Shown: piece after piece, positions 28,834 through 36,616 of the stretch
How the letters are laid out: each line of letters starts with the position of its first letter
Numbering within the stretch: position 1 is the stretch's first letter
Source of the DNA: an uncultured Gammaproteobacteria bacterium
GTDB lineage: Bacteria; Pseudomonadota; Gammaproteobacteria; PS1; Pseudothioglobaceae
Direction: 5' to 3'
DNA length: 36,616 nt
NCBI GenBank assembly: GCA_913054335.1
Contig: CAJXHL010000008.1
Location: 1-36,616 of the forward strand
Position numbers and translations under genes: made by a program
Notes under the pieces: generated by a model
The model's database searches: none
Told to the model about the DNA's origin: nothing
Seen by the model: the letters and a program-made list of their open reading frames with translations, nothing else

Positions 28834-29426
28834 TTCTTTGTCTCTTGCAACACGAATTGCCTAATCCAAAGCCACATATAGTCTGCACCACTGAGTGAGG
28901 TCGAAGTGGCAACAACAATAAATGCAATTTCAAACCACTCTACAAGGCCTTCTTGCAGTTGTGCCAAGACCAAAAACAACACCAAAATAATTTGCAATAC
29001 TGTGTTTAATTTGCTAATCCAAGTTGGTTGCAAACGTTCGTTTTCACTCTCCTCTTGACCAAGAAAATAACCCACGGTCGCTGCCACAATAATAAGATCT
29101 CTAAAGAAAATGAGTAATAATAGCCAAAAAGGCAGTATAGCAATCCAATACAAAGTGATAAAAGTACAAGTCAGTAGAATCTTGTCCGCCATCGGATCGA
29201 GGATCGAACCGAGCCTTGATTGCAAGGAGAATTGCTTGGCGAGCCAGCCGTCAAGTGCATCGGTAACGCCGGCGGAAAAAAACAACACGATAACCCAAAA
29301 ATATTGCTCTTTTAATAGCGCTATAACAATCGGAACTGTTAAAATAATGCGCAATATTGAGAGCGCATTAGGAAGCATTGAAAAACCCATAAATATGTTG
29401 ACTTCTAATCGTTTATCACTAGCCAT
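28830..29426 (-). CDS. pgsA: CDP-alcohol phosphatidyltransferase (PgsA-like)
   Basis: PNALSILRIILTVPIVIAL; DALDGWLAKQFSLQSRLGSILDPMADK (DGxxAR..G..D..D variant motif). Confidence 0.85.
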   Translation of the reverse strand: MASDKRLEVNIFMGFSMLPNALSILRIILTVPIVIALLKEQYFWVIVLFFSAGVTDALDGWLAKQFSLQSRLGSILDPMADKILLTCTFITLYWIAILPFWLLLLIFFRDLIIVAATVGYFLGQEESENERLQPTWISKLNTVLQIILVLFLVLAQLQEGLVEWFEIAFIVVATSTSLSGADYMWLWIRQFVLQETKK

Positions 29427-29447
29427 TAATTATACGGAAAAACCAAG

Positions 29448-30449
29448 ATGTCATCATTGACTTACAAGGACGCTGGTGTTGATATTACCAAAGGTAATGA
29501 CCTCATAGAACAAATCAAACCCATTGCTAAATCCACTATCCGCCCTGGCGTTTTAGCTGGATTGGGCGGCTTTGGCGCAATGTTTGAAATCCCGCTTGAT
29601 AAATACAAAAATCCGGTATTAATTTCAGGCACCGATGGCGTTGGCACCAAATTAAAGGTGGCGGAAATGCTCAATAAACACGATACAATTGGCATCGATT
29701 TAGTAGCAATGTGCGTAAACGACCTTATTGTTCAAGGCGCAGAGCCGTTATTTTTTCTTGATTACTACGCTACAGGCTCTCTTAATACCAATATTGCCAC
29801 TGCGGTCATTTCAGGAATTGGCGAAGGTTGTATCCAATCCGGCTGTGCTTTGATTGGCGGCGAAACCGCCGAAATGCCAGGCATGTACCAAGGCGAAGAA
29901 TATGACTTAGCAGGTTTTTGTGTTGGTATTGTTGAGAAAAGTAACATTATTGATGGCTCAAAAGTCTCAGTTGGCGACCACATTATCGCCTTAGCGTCAT
30001 CTGGCCCACATTCCAACGGTTATTCATTGATTCGCAAAGTTCTTGAAAGGGCCGAACCTAGTGAAAAGCAGCTGAATGACCTGATTGAGCCAACAAAAAT
30101 CTATGTTAAATCAATCCTTTCTATAATTGAAAATCACACTGTACACGCTATTTCTCATATTACCGGTGGTGGTCTTTTAGAAAACATACCAAGAGTGCTA
30201 CCAGAAGATTTAGGCGCAAAGCTTGATGTAAATTCTTGGCAAATGCCAGAAATATTTCAGTGGCTTCAAGCTCAAGGAAATATCGAGTCCAGTGAAATGC
30301 ATAGAGTGTTAAATTGTGGTGTTGGCATGGTGGTAATTGTGCCTAAAGATACGAGTGTGGACGTCATTAACAATCTCATAGATCTAGGCGAAACTGCTTG
30401 GCTAATTGGCGAAGTAATTAAGTCAACTGGCGAGCAAGTTATAATCTGA
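29448..30449 (+). CDS. purM: phosphoribosylformylglycinamidine cyclo-ligase
   Basis: [77 protein letters not shown]. Confidence 0.97.
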   Translation: MSSLTYKDAGVDITKGNDLIEQIKPIAKSTIRPGVLAGLGGFGAMFEIPLDKYKNPVLISGTDGVGTKLKVAEMLNKHDTIGIDLVAMCVNDLIVQGAEPLFFLDYYATGSLNTNIATAVISGIGEGCIQSGCALIGGETAEMPGMYQGEEYDLAGFCVGIVEKSNIIDGSKVSVGDHIIALASSGPHSNGYSLIRKVLERAEPSEKQLNDLIEPTKIYVKSILSIIENHTVHAISHITGGGLLENIPRVLPEDLGAKLDVNSWQMPEIFQWLQAQGNIESSEMHRVLNCGVGMVVIVPKDTSVDVINNLIDLGETAWLIGEVIKSTGEQVII

Positions 30450-30716
30450 GGCCATTGCATAAACCATTTTAAAATTTGCTGAGTGATAATAATGAATAAA
30501 AAGAGTGTAATAATTTAAAATCAATAGCACAGCTATTGATGAGAATTTTTCTGCATTTTTTAACATTATTAGCCTCAACCCTTTGGGATAGGGGATTTTT
30601 ACCATTTCCCAGCGTTAAATTTCATCACTGGACAACAAGTAGAGTTTCAAAAATTATGCCTTGTAAAATACAAAAAATCCTACTATCAAATCTAAAATGA
30701 TTTATGCAAAGGTCTC
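30448..30716. mobile_element. MITE-like element, copy B (269 bp) between purM and purN
   Basis: Ends GAGGCCATTGCATAAACCATTTTA and (revcomp) GAGACCTTTGCATAAATCATTTTA; exact 5-bp flanking duplication AATCT (30443-30447 / 30717-30721); interior collinear with copy A. Confidence 0.9.
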
Positions 30717-30726
30717 AATCTAAACG

Positions 30727-31335
30727 ATGAATGGTGTTGTTCTCATCTCGGGTGGTGGTTCCAATTTACAGTCCATCATCGATAATGCGGATGAGATTGA
30801 CCTCTCAATACAATGTGTTATCAGCAACAAACCTAGTGCTTACGGGCTAAAGAGAGCCGCTCAAGCCAACATCCAAAACTGTATCATAGATCACCAACTA
30901 TTTGACTCAAGACAGGATTTCGATGTGGCGCTTATGAGTGCGATTGACGAATACCAACCTGAAATTGTTATTCTTGCTGGGTTTATGAGGATTCTGTCCG
31001 ATAAATTCATCAACAAATATCAAGGTAAAGTGCTTAACATTCACCCTTCACTACTACCAAAATATCCCGGATTAAATACCCATCAGAAAGCCATTGATGC
31101 AAACGATTCTGTGCACGGTGCTAGTGTGCATTTTGTCACCAAAATGCTAGACGGAGGCCCTGTCATTGCACAAAAGCAGGTTGAAATTAATACAGGAGAC
31201 AGCGCTAAAACCCTTGCAGAAAGAGTTTTAAGGCAGGAGCATGTATTATTCCCTAAAGTAATTCACTGGTATACTCGGGGAAGACTAAAGCTTCTGAATG
31301 ATACAACTGCAACACTGGATGGGCAAGTAATATGA
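30727..31335 (+). CDS. purN: phosphoribosylglycinamide formyltransferase
   Basis: VLISGGGSNLQSIID; ILAGFMRILSDKFINKYQGKVLNIHPSLLPKYPGLNTHQKAI; HFVTKMLDGGPVI. Confidence 0.96.
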   Translation: MNGVVLISGGGSNLQSIIDNADEIDLSIQCVISNKPSAYGLKRAAQANIQNCIIDHQLFDSRQDFDVALMSAIDEYQPEIVILAGFMRILSDKFINKYQGKVLNIHPSLLPKYPGLNTHQKAIDANDSVHGASVHFVTKMLDGGPVIAQKQVEINTGDSAKTLAERVLRQEHVLFPKVIHWYTRGRLKLLNDTTATLDGQVI

Positions 31336-32030
31336 AAAAAATACTCATCCTATGTCTAGGGTTGTTCTATTCACTTAGCTCAAATGCACTTAGCTCTTAT
31401 GAGGCCAACTATGATTTTTATGCAAGCTTGGGCATAGGCAGCATCAAGGTTGGCAATGCCGACTTTAAACTTGAAGCTGATGACCATCGATATATTTACA
31501 CTAACAATGCCTCAGTTAGCCCCCTTTGGCGCACAATATACGATTATTCTAGAACTGAAAAGAGTTCGGGCATAGTGGTCAATGGACAACTCATTAGCAA
31601 CAACTACGGACTTACGGAAACTAAGGACGACTCTGTTAAAAAAAATATTGAAATAAATATCTTTGCAGACCAAAGTTTTTCAATGGTTGGTGGGGTCAAA
31701 TATTTGAAGACTGGCCCAGGTAAAGTTGTTGATGAGCTCAACCTATACCTTGTTCTGTCTCAAGATATAAGTAAACAGCCATTGCAAAAAGTTTTTACCT
31801 ATCAGGTCGCTGATGGTGAGGGAATCAAGCTTCAAAGCTTTAGCGTCATGGGCAGCGAGATTGTGGAAATCGATAGCAAAAAACTACAAACAATAAAAAT
31901 TGAATGTCCTGAATTACATCTGACGCTTAACTTATCTGAGAAGTACGATTATCTACCCGTTTTAATTAAGAAATCTAATGGCAAAAGTCGCTACTACTTG
32001 ACCTTAACAAGCTACAAGAAAATACACTAA
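31332..32030 (+). CDS. DUF3108-family periplasmic protein
   Basis: Signal peptide; [27 protein letters not shown]; typical placement after purN; ATGA overlap with purN. Confidence 0.75.
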   Translation: MKKILILCLGLFYSLSSNALSSYEANYDFYASLGIGSIKVGNADFKLEADDHRYIYTNNASVSPLWRTIYDYSRTEKSSGIVVNGQLISNNYGLTETKDDSVKKNIEINIFADQSFSMVGGVKYLKTGPGKVVDELNLYLVLSQDISKQPLQKVFTYQVADGEGIKLQSFSVMGSEIVEIDSKKLQTIKIECPELHLTLNLSEKYDYLPVLIKKSNGKSRYYLTLTSYKKIH

Positions 32031-34843
32031 AGATGCTGTTTAAGATATTTTGCAGTGAAAGACCTTTCTGAGAGGCAAATATCTTCAGGCGTCCCAACAG
32101 CAATAATCTCACCGCCTTTGTCTCCGCCCTCAGGCCCAAGATCAACTACCCAGTCCGCTGTTTTTATCACATCTAGGTTATGCTCGATAATGACGATCGT
32201 GTTATTTCTATCCCTAAGTCGCATAATAACGCTAAGCAGTTGATTGATATCGTGAAAATGTAGACCTGTTGTAGGCTCATCCAAAATATAAAGCGTTTTA
32301 CCTGTATCTACTTTTGAGAGCTCTTTTGACAATTTCACACGTTGCGCCTCACCACCCGATAAAGTTGTCGCATTTTGACCTAAAGTGATGTAAGTTAAAC
32401 CAACATCCACCAGTGTTTGTAATTTCTGTGAAATTTTCGGAATTGCATGGAAAAAATCCAACGCATCCTCAACAGTCATTTCTAACACTTCTGCAATACT
32501 CTTGCCTTTGTACGTAATCTCTAATGTCTCACGGTTGTAACGATGGCCAGTGCAGACATCGCAAGATACATAAATATCTGGTAAAAAATGCATTTCAACT
32601 TTGATTAATCCATCGCCTTTACAAGCTTCACAGCGCCCACCCTGAACATTAAAGCTAAAACGACCCGCCTTATAGCCCCTTGATCGCGACTCTAGAGTTT
32701 GGGCGAACAAATCTCTAATTAGAGTGAATGCACCAGTATAAGTTGCAGGATTAGACCTAGGTGTTCTACCAATAGGGCTTTGGTCAATACTAACTACTTT
32801 ATCAAATAGGTTCATGCCCTCAATACGCTCATAAGGTGCGACTTCAACCTGGGCCCTATTAAGAATTTTAGATGCCAGTAAATACAAAGTATTATTAATC
32901 AAAGTAGATTTTCCAGAGCCAGAAACGCCAGTAATACAGGTCAGCACACCAACTGGTATTTCCAAATCAACGGTTTTTAAATTATTACCACTTGCGCCAA
33001 AGATGCGAAGCCACTGCTCTGCATTTTTTCTTATTTTTGGCGTTTGTATCATTTGACGGCCACTAAGATAATCACCAGTTAATGAATTCGTGTTTGCAAT
33101 CACTTCCTCAGGACTGCCACAAGCAATAATTTCACCGCCGTGTACGCCTGCACCTGGACCTATATCAATGACATAGTCTGCTTGTCTAATCGCATCTTCA
33201 TCATGCTCTACAACAATTACCGTATTACCCAAATCTCTCAAATAGATCAGAGTATTAAGCAGTTTCTGATTGTCACGTTGATGAAGGCCGATCGACGGTT
33301 CATCTAATACATACAACACCCCCACCAGTCCAGCACCAATCTGTGAGGCAAGTCGTATTCTTTGCGCCTCACCTCCAGAAAGAGTATTGGCTTTTCGCTC
33401 TAAAGATAGATAATCCAAGCCAACATTAATTAAAAAGTGTAGGCGTTGAATAATTTCTTTCAGAATCTTACTGGCAATCTCTCCTCGCTTGCCTTCGAGT
33501 GTCAATGTATCGAAAAACTCAAATGCTTGTCCGATAGATAACTTGGTAATGTTGGACAAATTCCGATCGCGAATGAATACATTTCTTGCAGCTGTATTGA
33601 GGCGGTCACCATTACATGTGGCGCAAGGCTTGCTAACAACATATCTCGATAACTCCTCTCTAACTGTTCGAATTTCACTTTCGGCGTAGCGTCTAATCAT
33701 TCTAGGAATAATCCCTTCAAAAGGTTTTTTCTTATTTGACCAGCCTTTTCTGCCCTTAATTTTTGAGAAATCCATTTCATCGTCGCCACTACCAAAAAGA
33801 ACAATAAGCTGATGCTCTGGTGATAATTCATTGAATGGTTTATCAATCGAAAAACCATAGTGAAGACCTACTATAGAAAGCATCTGATAAAAGTATGCAT
33901 TATGTTTACTCCAACCATAAATCGCACCATCCTCCAAGCTAAGCTCTGGATTAGCGACAACTTTCTCCTCATCAAAAACCTCTTTAACGCCGAGACCTGC
34001 GCAGTCTTCACAAGCGCCCACAGGGTTGTTAAAAGAAAACAATCTGGGTTCTAACTCATTCAAGGAATAACCACAGTGCGCACAGGCAAATTTAGATGAA
34101 AAAGTCATTTCATTCCAGTCAACATCGGCCTCCATTGGGCCAACTTTAGCAATGCCAGCACTCATATTCACTGCCGTTTCAAGAGATTCAGATAGCCGTG
34201 AAGAAATATCATTTCTAACTTTTAATCGATCAACAACAATCTCTATAGTGTGAAATTTAGCACCATCCAAGTCACTAAGCTCTTCCAAATAGAGAATTTC
34301 TCCATCTACTCTCGCCCTCAAAAAGCCTTGATGGGATAATTCATTCAATAACTTTTTATGACTGCCTTTGCGGTTTTGCACAATGGGTGCAAGGATGAGT
34401 ATTTTCTCACCCTCAGGCAATTCAAGAATACTGTCGACCATTTGTGAAATGGTCTGAGACTGAAGAGGGGTTTGATGCTCTGGACATTTTGGATTTCCAA
34501 CTCTGGCGTACAATAATCTCAGATAATCATAAATCTCGGTGATTGTTCCAACTGTCGATCTAGGGTTATGAGAGGTAGCCTTTTGCTCAATTGAAATTGC
34601 CGGCGACAAACCCTCAATATGATCAACATCTGGTTTTTCCATCAAGGACAAGAACTGCCTAGCATAAGCCGACAAGGATTCAACATATCGCCTTTGACCT
34701 TCAGCATAAATAGTGTCAAAGGCCAATGAAGACTTACCCGATCCTGACAAACCGGTAATGACAACCAACTTATTCCTAGGAAGAGTGACATCTATGTTCT
34801 TTAAATTGTGAACTCTAGCGCCGCGAATACTGATCATATCCAT
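32027..34843 (-). CDS. uvrA: excinuclease ABC subunit UvrA
   Basis: [58 protein letters not shown]; two ABC signature LSGGEAQR motifs; zinc CxxC motifs. Confidence 0.98.
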   Translation of the reverse strand: MDMISIRGARVHNLKNIDVTLPRNKLVVITGLSGSGKSSLAFDTIYAEGQRRYVESLSAYARQFLSLMEKPDVDHIEGLSPAISIEQKATSHNPRSTVGTITEIYDYLRLLYARVGNPKCPEHQTPLQSQTISQMVDSILELPEGEKILILAPIVQNRKGSHKKLLNELSHQGFLRARVDGEILYLEELSDLDGAKFHTIEIVVDRLKVRNDISSRLSESLETAVNMSAGIAKVGPMEADVDWNEMTFSSKFACAHCGYSLNELEPRLFSFNNPVGACEDCAGLGVKEVFDEEKVVANPELSLEDGAIYGWSKHNAYFYQMLSIVGLHYGFSIDKPFNELSPEHQLIVLFGSGDDEMDFSKIKGRKGWSNKKKPFEGIIPRMIRRYAESEIRTVREELSRYVVSKPCATCNGDRLNTAARNVFIRDRNLSNITKLSIGQAFEFFDTLTLEGKRGEIASKILKEIIQRLHFLINVGLDYLSLERKANTLSGGEAQRIRLASQIGAGLVGVLYVLDEPSIGLHQRDNQKLLNTLIYLRDLGNTVIVVEHDEDAIRQADYVIDIGPGAGVHGGEIIACGSPEEVIANTNSLTGDYLSGRQMIQTPKIRKNAEQWLRIFGASGNNLKTVDLEIPVGVLTCITGVSGSGKSTLINNTLYLLASKILNRAQVEVAPYERIEGMNLFDKVVSIDQSPIGRTPRSNPATYTGAFTLIRDLFAQTLESRSRGYKAGRFSFNVQGGRCEACKGDGLIKVEMHFLPDIYVSCDVCTGHRYNRETLEITYKGKSIAEVLEMTVEDALDFFHAIPKISQKLQTLVDVGLTYITLGQNATTLSGGEAQRVKLSKELSKVDTGKTLYILDEPTTGLHFHDINQLLSVIMRLRDRNNTIVIIEHNLDVIKTADWVVDLGPEGGDKGGEIIAVGTPEDICLSERSFTAKYLKQHL

Positions 34844-34932
34844 AATAACAAGCTGATTTATTGAGGGACAAAGGGTTTATTATACGCACGCCTTGTGTAA
34901 AATCACTATTTTGTAACGAATCCGTTGAGTAA

Positions 34933-35655
34933 ATGGCCACATACCGTCGAATTTTGCTTAAGCTAAGCGGCGAAGCCTTGGCGAGTGAAAACAATAACAT
35001 TGATCCACTAACCCTAGACAAAGTGGTTTCTATCGTACGCTCAGCACTTGATTTAGGCGTAGAAGTTGCCATTGTGATCGGTGGCGGTAATATCTTTCGT
35101 GGAGCAAGCCTTGCCCAAGCTGGAATGAACCGCGTCACAGGCGATCATATTGGCATGTTGGCAACAGTAATGAATGCATTGGCAATTGCTGACGCCTTTG
35201 AAAGGCAACAAATACCCTCAAAAGTTATGTCAGGCTTCCCTATTGGCGGTGGTGTATGCGACCCTGTTGATCACAAAAAAGCCAAGGAAGCACTGTCTCA
35301 AGGCAAAGTGGTTATCTTCTCAGCAGGCACTGGCAGTCCTTGTTTTACAACAGACACAGGCGCAGCACTCAGGGCAATTGAAGTAGACGCTGATGTTGTT
35401 TTTAAAGCCACTAAAGTAGATGGTATATATTGTAGTGACCCTGTTAAAAATCCAAACGCGACAAAATATAATGCTCTCAGTTTTAATGAGGCAATTGAAA
35501 AAAACTTAGCGGTAATGGATACGGCTGCATTTGCGCTTTGCCGCGAACACAATATTAATATTTGCGTTTTCTCTATGCTGGACGACGTCAATACTTTATC
35601 AAATATTTTAAATGGACGCTCAATTGGCACAATTGTGAGTCAAAACGGAGACTGA
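34933..35655 (+). CDS. pyrH: UMP kinase
   Basis: [70 protein letters not shown]. Confidence 0.97.
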   Translation: MATYRRILLKLSGEALASENNNIDPLTLDKVVSIVRSALDLGVEVAIVIGGGNIFRGASLAQAGMNRVTGDHIGMLATVMNALAIADAFERQQIPSKVMSGFPIGGGVCDPVDHKKAKEALSQGKVVIFSAGTGSPCFTTDTGAALRAIEVDADVVFKATKVDGIYCSDPVKNPNATKYNALSFNEAIEKNLAVMDTAAFALCREHNINICVFSMLDDVNTLSNILNGRSIGTIVSQNGD

Positions 35656-35657
35656 AC

Positions 35658-36215
35658 ATGATTAATGAAATTCATAACGATGCAGACGATCGCATGAAAA
35701 AATCCTTTGCAGCACTAGAATCTAATTTTAGTAAAATTCGCGCAGGACGTGCACACCCCTCTTTATTAGAGCAAATCCAGGTTGAGTATTACGGCTCAAT
35801 GGTTCCCATCTCTCAGGTTTCAAACATCACTGCTGAGGACGCTAGAACCATTAAAGTCTCCCCTTGGGAAAAAGACATGGTAGCACCAATTGAAAAGGCA
35901 ATTATGAGTTCTGATCTAGGCCTAAACCCAACAACTATGGGGCTAATTATGCGAATTCCATTACCAGCATTGACAGAAGAGCGACGTAAGGAGTTAGTAC
36001 GTGTCGTTCGTGACGAGGCCGAACATGCAAAAATTGCCATTAGAAATATTCGTAGAGATGCAATTTCCGACTACCGTGAACTTTTGAAAGAAAAAGAAAT
36101 ATCAGAAGATGAATCGCATCGCGCTGAAGATAATACTCAAAAAATTACCGATTTACATATTACAGAAATTGAAAAGGCTCTCCATGACAAAGAAAATTCA
36201 TTATTAGAAATTTAA
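35658..36215 (+). CDS. frr: ribosome recycling factor
   Basis: [57 protein letters not shown]. Start trimmed to ATG 35658. Confidence 0.97.
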   Translation: MINEIHNDADDRMKKSFAALESNFSKIRAGRAHPSLLEQIQVEYYGSMVPISQVSNITAEDARTIKVSPWEKDMVAPIEKAIMSSDLGLNPTTMGLIMRIPLPALTEERRKELVRVVRDEAEHAKIAIRNIRRDAISDYRELLKEKEISEDESHRAEDNTQKITDLHITEIEKALHDKENSLLEI

Positions 36216-36228
36216 CCGCTTTATCAGC

Positions 36229-36262
36229 CAATAAAAAACCCGCTTACGCGGGTTTTTTATTG
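36229..36262. terminator. Bidirectional intrinsic terminator between frr and the convergent Ala-rich gene
   Basis: 15-bp perfect stem CAATAAAAAACCCGC-TTAC-GCGGGTTTTTTATTG. Confidence 0.92.
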
Positions 36263-36282
36263 ACACTATCTACAATCTAATC

Positions 36283-36616
36283 TTAACTACCAGTTGGTTC
36301 TTGACAAGAAAAGAACGAGTCCCATCTTCTAGGTGAGAAATCTGTGCCGTTTGAGACTTGTGGACCTACATTGTACAAATTACCCGCCGCAATCGCTGCT
36401 TTGAATTTAGCAATATTAGCATCGGACAAATTCAACCTAGCTTTACAAGAATGGTAGGCTTCAAAAGTAGCAAGCTCTGCAGCCAGTTTGGCTGCCAATT
36501 CTGCAGCTTGTTGTTTATCTAATTCAAGCGCTGCAGCCAGTTTGGCTGCCAATTCTGCGAGAGCTTTTCTTGCTTCGAAGGCAGCAAGATTTTTAGCGGC
36601 TAAGGCACGTTCTGCA
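36283..36616 (-). CDS. Alanine-rich coiled-coil-like repeat protein, C-terminal part (5' end outside window)
   Basis: Minus-strand frame stays open to the window edge: AERALAAKNLAAFEARKALAELAAKLAAALELDKQQAAELAAKLAAELATFEAYHSCKARLNLSDANIAKFKAAIAAGNLYNVGPQVSNGTDFSPRRWDSFFSCQEPTGS. Confidence 0.6.
   Translation of the reverse strand, partial: AERALAAKNLAAFEARKALAELAAKLAAALELDKQQAAELAAKLAAELATFEAYHSCKARLNLSDANIAKFKAAIAAGNLYNVGPQVSNGTDFSPRRWDSFFSCQEPTGS
36477..36558. repeat. 28-bp perfect direct repeat (54-bp period) inside the Ala-rich ORF
   Basis: CTGCAGCCAGTTTGGCTGCCAATTCTGC at 36477-36504 and 36531-36558. Confidence 0.9.

Noticed and set aside
30423-30605. 60-aa minus-strand ORF crossing the purM end and copy B
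   Set aside because: Spans the insertion junction and is not preserved in copy A. Artefact of repeat sequence.
31332-32031. DUF3108 protein/uvrA convergent 4-bp overlap as an unusual feature
   Set aside because: Short stop-codon overlaps between convergent genes are common; no further signal.
36283-36616. Possible CRISPR-like array from the 28-bp repeat with 54-bp period
   Set aside because: Only two units, in frame within an Ala-rich coding sequence. It is a protein repeat, not a CRISPR.

Overview
The window reads as one contiguous chromosomal segment of an AT-rich gammaproteobacterium. The gene set resembles marine sulfur-oxidiser/SUP05-Thioglobus-like genomes, but that placement is inference. 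Most of it is conserved housekeeping: rsmH-ftsL-ftsI, dnaG, an LpxL-type acyltransferase, rpsO, prfB, gor, hisI-hisE-tatABC, a flavin monooxygenase that looks like trimethylamine monooxygenase (tmm), an ANTAR regulator, amt, glnK, a divergent NAD-dependent DNA ligase, bamC, dapA, trmD, dapE, ccmI, ccmF, tRNA-Leu(UAG), cysG, hda, pgsA, purM, purN, a DUF3108 protein, uvrA, pyrH, frr and the C-terminal end of an alanine-rich repeat protein. No CRISPR array, prophage or defence island was seen. The most interesting signals are: (1) a family of short non-coding inverted-repeat elements (MITE-like, GAGACCTTTGCATAA-type ends) in at least three copies. One copy lies exactly between purM and purN and supplies the purM stop codon, and the pre-insertion sequence can be reconstructed. 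(2) An intrinsic terminator inside the glnK-amt leader with a competing helix, next to an ANTAR regulator whose receiver domain carries Asn where the phospho-acceptor Asp is expected, and a tmm gene immediately downstream. (3) An RF2 gene with no programmed frameshift and an SPY tripeptide instead of SPF. (4) A divergent, probably accessory, LigA-like ligase.
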